The position numbers were made by a program, and so were the translations under genes. From Roseiarcus sp036488815 (GTDB lineage Bacteria; Pseudomonadota; Alphaproteobacteria; Rhizobiales; Beijerinckiaceae), in the NCBI GenBank assembly GCA_036488815.1, contig DASXGX010000042.1, positions 62,001 through 126,000 of the forward strand: 64,000 nt of DNA, given 5' to 3'. Below are positions 63,806 to 64,000 of this stretch, one piece after another. The notes below the pieces were generated by a model. That model was given only the letters and a program-made list of their open reading frames with translations, was not told the origin of the DNA and did no database searches. The first letter of the stretch is position 1; each line of letters begins with the position of its first letter.

Positions 63806-64000
63806 AAACCGGGTGCATGATGTTGCCTCCACAAAACCAACATCTCGCCCGGTCGTGAAAAGTCGAGCACGCGTTGTTTTTGGTAGGCCCGCAGCTCCAC
63901 ACCGCGGATACAAACTCCGATCCTTGATCGACCCGAACAGCCTTCGAGGTTCACCGCCGTAAATCGAGGTTCCATTCGAAACTGCCAGCGCACAATTGAT
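63806..64000. other. end of window, no assigned gene
   Basis: About 195 bases after the regulator gene. On the minus strand two frames are open, one of them to the window edge, but neither shows a family I recognise, and no promoter or terminator is clear. Confidence 0.3.

Noticed and set aside
63730..63993. 87-codon minus-strand frame at the window end
   Set aside because: Overlaps the end of the regulator gene on the other strand, and no family could be recognised.

Overview
The window is about 64 kb of GC-rich chromosomal DNA from an alphaproteobacterium, most likely Hyphomicrobiales (Rhizobiales), perhaps near Beijerinckiaceae/Methylocystaceae. This rests on recalled family likeness and gene order: fdxA next to carD, ftsY followed by yciB, a DUF1127 gene divergent from a LysR regulator, a chemoreceptor ending in DWEEF, and a kpsF/gutQ-type isomerase. 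No database search was possible, so the genus is open. Most of the window is ordinary core chromosome. There are two tRNA genes (Thr-GGT, Lys-CTT), no rRNA, no intact insertion sequence and no CRISPR array. Many intergenic gaps carry short palindromic REP-like repeats of at least four kinds.

0-9.2 kb: the end of a protein methyltransferase gene, then the leftward stress operon prkA-yeaH-spoVR, a small secreted protein, an outer-membrane barrel protein, a decayed VapC-type toxin gene beside tRNA-Thr, and arabinose-5-phosphate isomerase (Kdo pathway). 9.3-17.8 kb: envelope and sugar genes (barrel protein, YihY, divergent galU and galE), then a branched-chain amino acid-type ABC transporter (two ATPases, two permeases) without a binding-protein gene but with an 8-codon leader ORF. 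18-24.8 kb: FAD reductase, murJ, a free-standing C-terminal part of an SUV3-like helicase, fdxA, and carD with a long histone-like basic N-terminus.

25-34.2 kb: glycerol kinase, a Cache-type chemoreceptor, and a leftward four-gene cluster (citryl-CoA lyase-like, AMP-dependent CoA ligase, VOC protein, glutathione transferase) divergent from a GntR/FCD regulator. The cluster looks like a small catabolic unit of unknown substrate. 34.2-47.8 kb: propionyl-CoA synthetase, TauE/SafE exporter, GtrA protein, acyl-CoA synthetase, RpiR regulator, HAD nucleotidase, polyprenyl-phosphate sugar transferase, malate synthase A, DUF1127/LysR pair, a small periplasmic protein and a pseudouridine synthase.

47.8-59.3 kb: ftsY, yciB, an alpha/beta hydrolase, a Gly/His-rich Spy-like protein, htpG behind a recognisable heat-shock-type promoter, a penicillin-binding carboxypeptidase with a strong intrinsic terminator downstream, TPM and LemA proteins, ilvC and tRNA-Lys. 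59.3-64 kb: a gene-poor stretch right after tRNA-Lys with a broken gene that may be a DUF927-type remnant, then a 945-residue regulator combining a winged helix, an NB-ARC-like ATPase and a repeat-rich C-terminus. This last part looks like the worn remains of an integrated element.

Together the genes cover C2/C3 and fatty acid use (malate synthase, propionyl-CoA and acyl-CoA synthetases, glycerol kinase), envelope polysaccharide and peptidoglycan synthesis (galU, galE, kdsD, murJ, sugar transferase, carboxypeptidase) and stress handling (prkA operon, htpG, Spy-like protein, carD).
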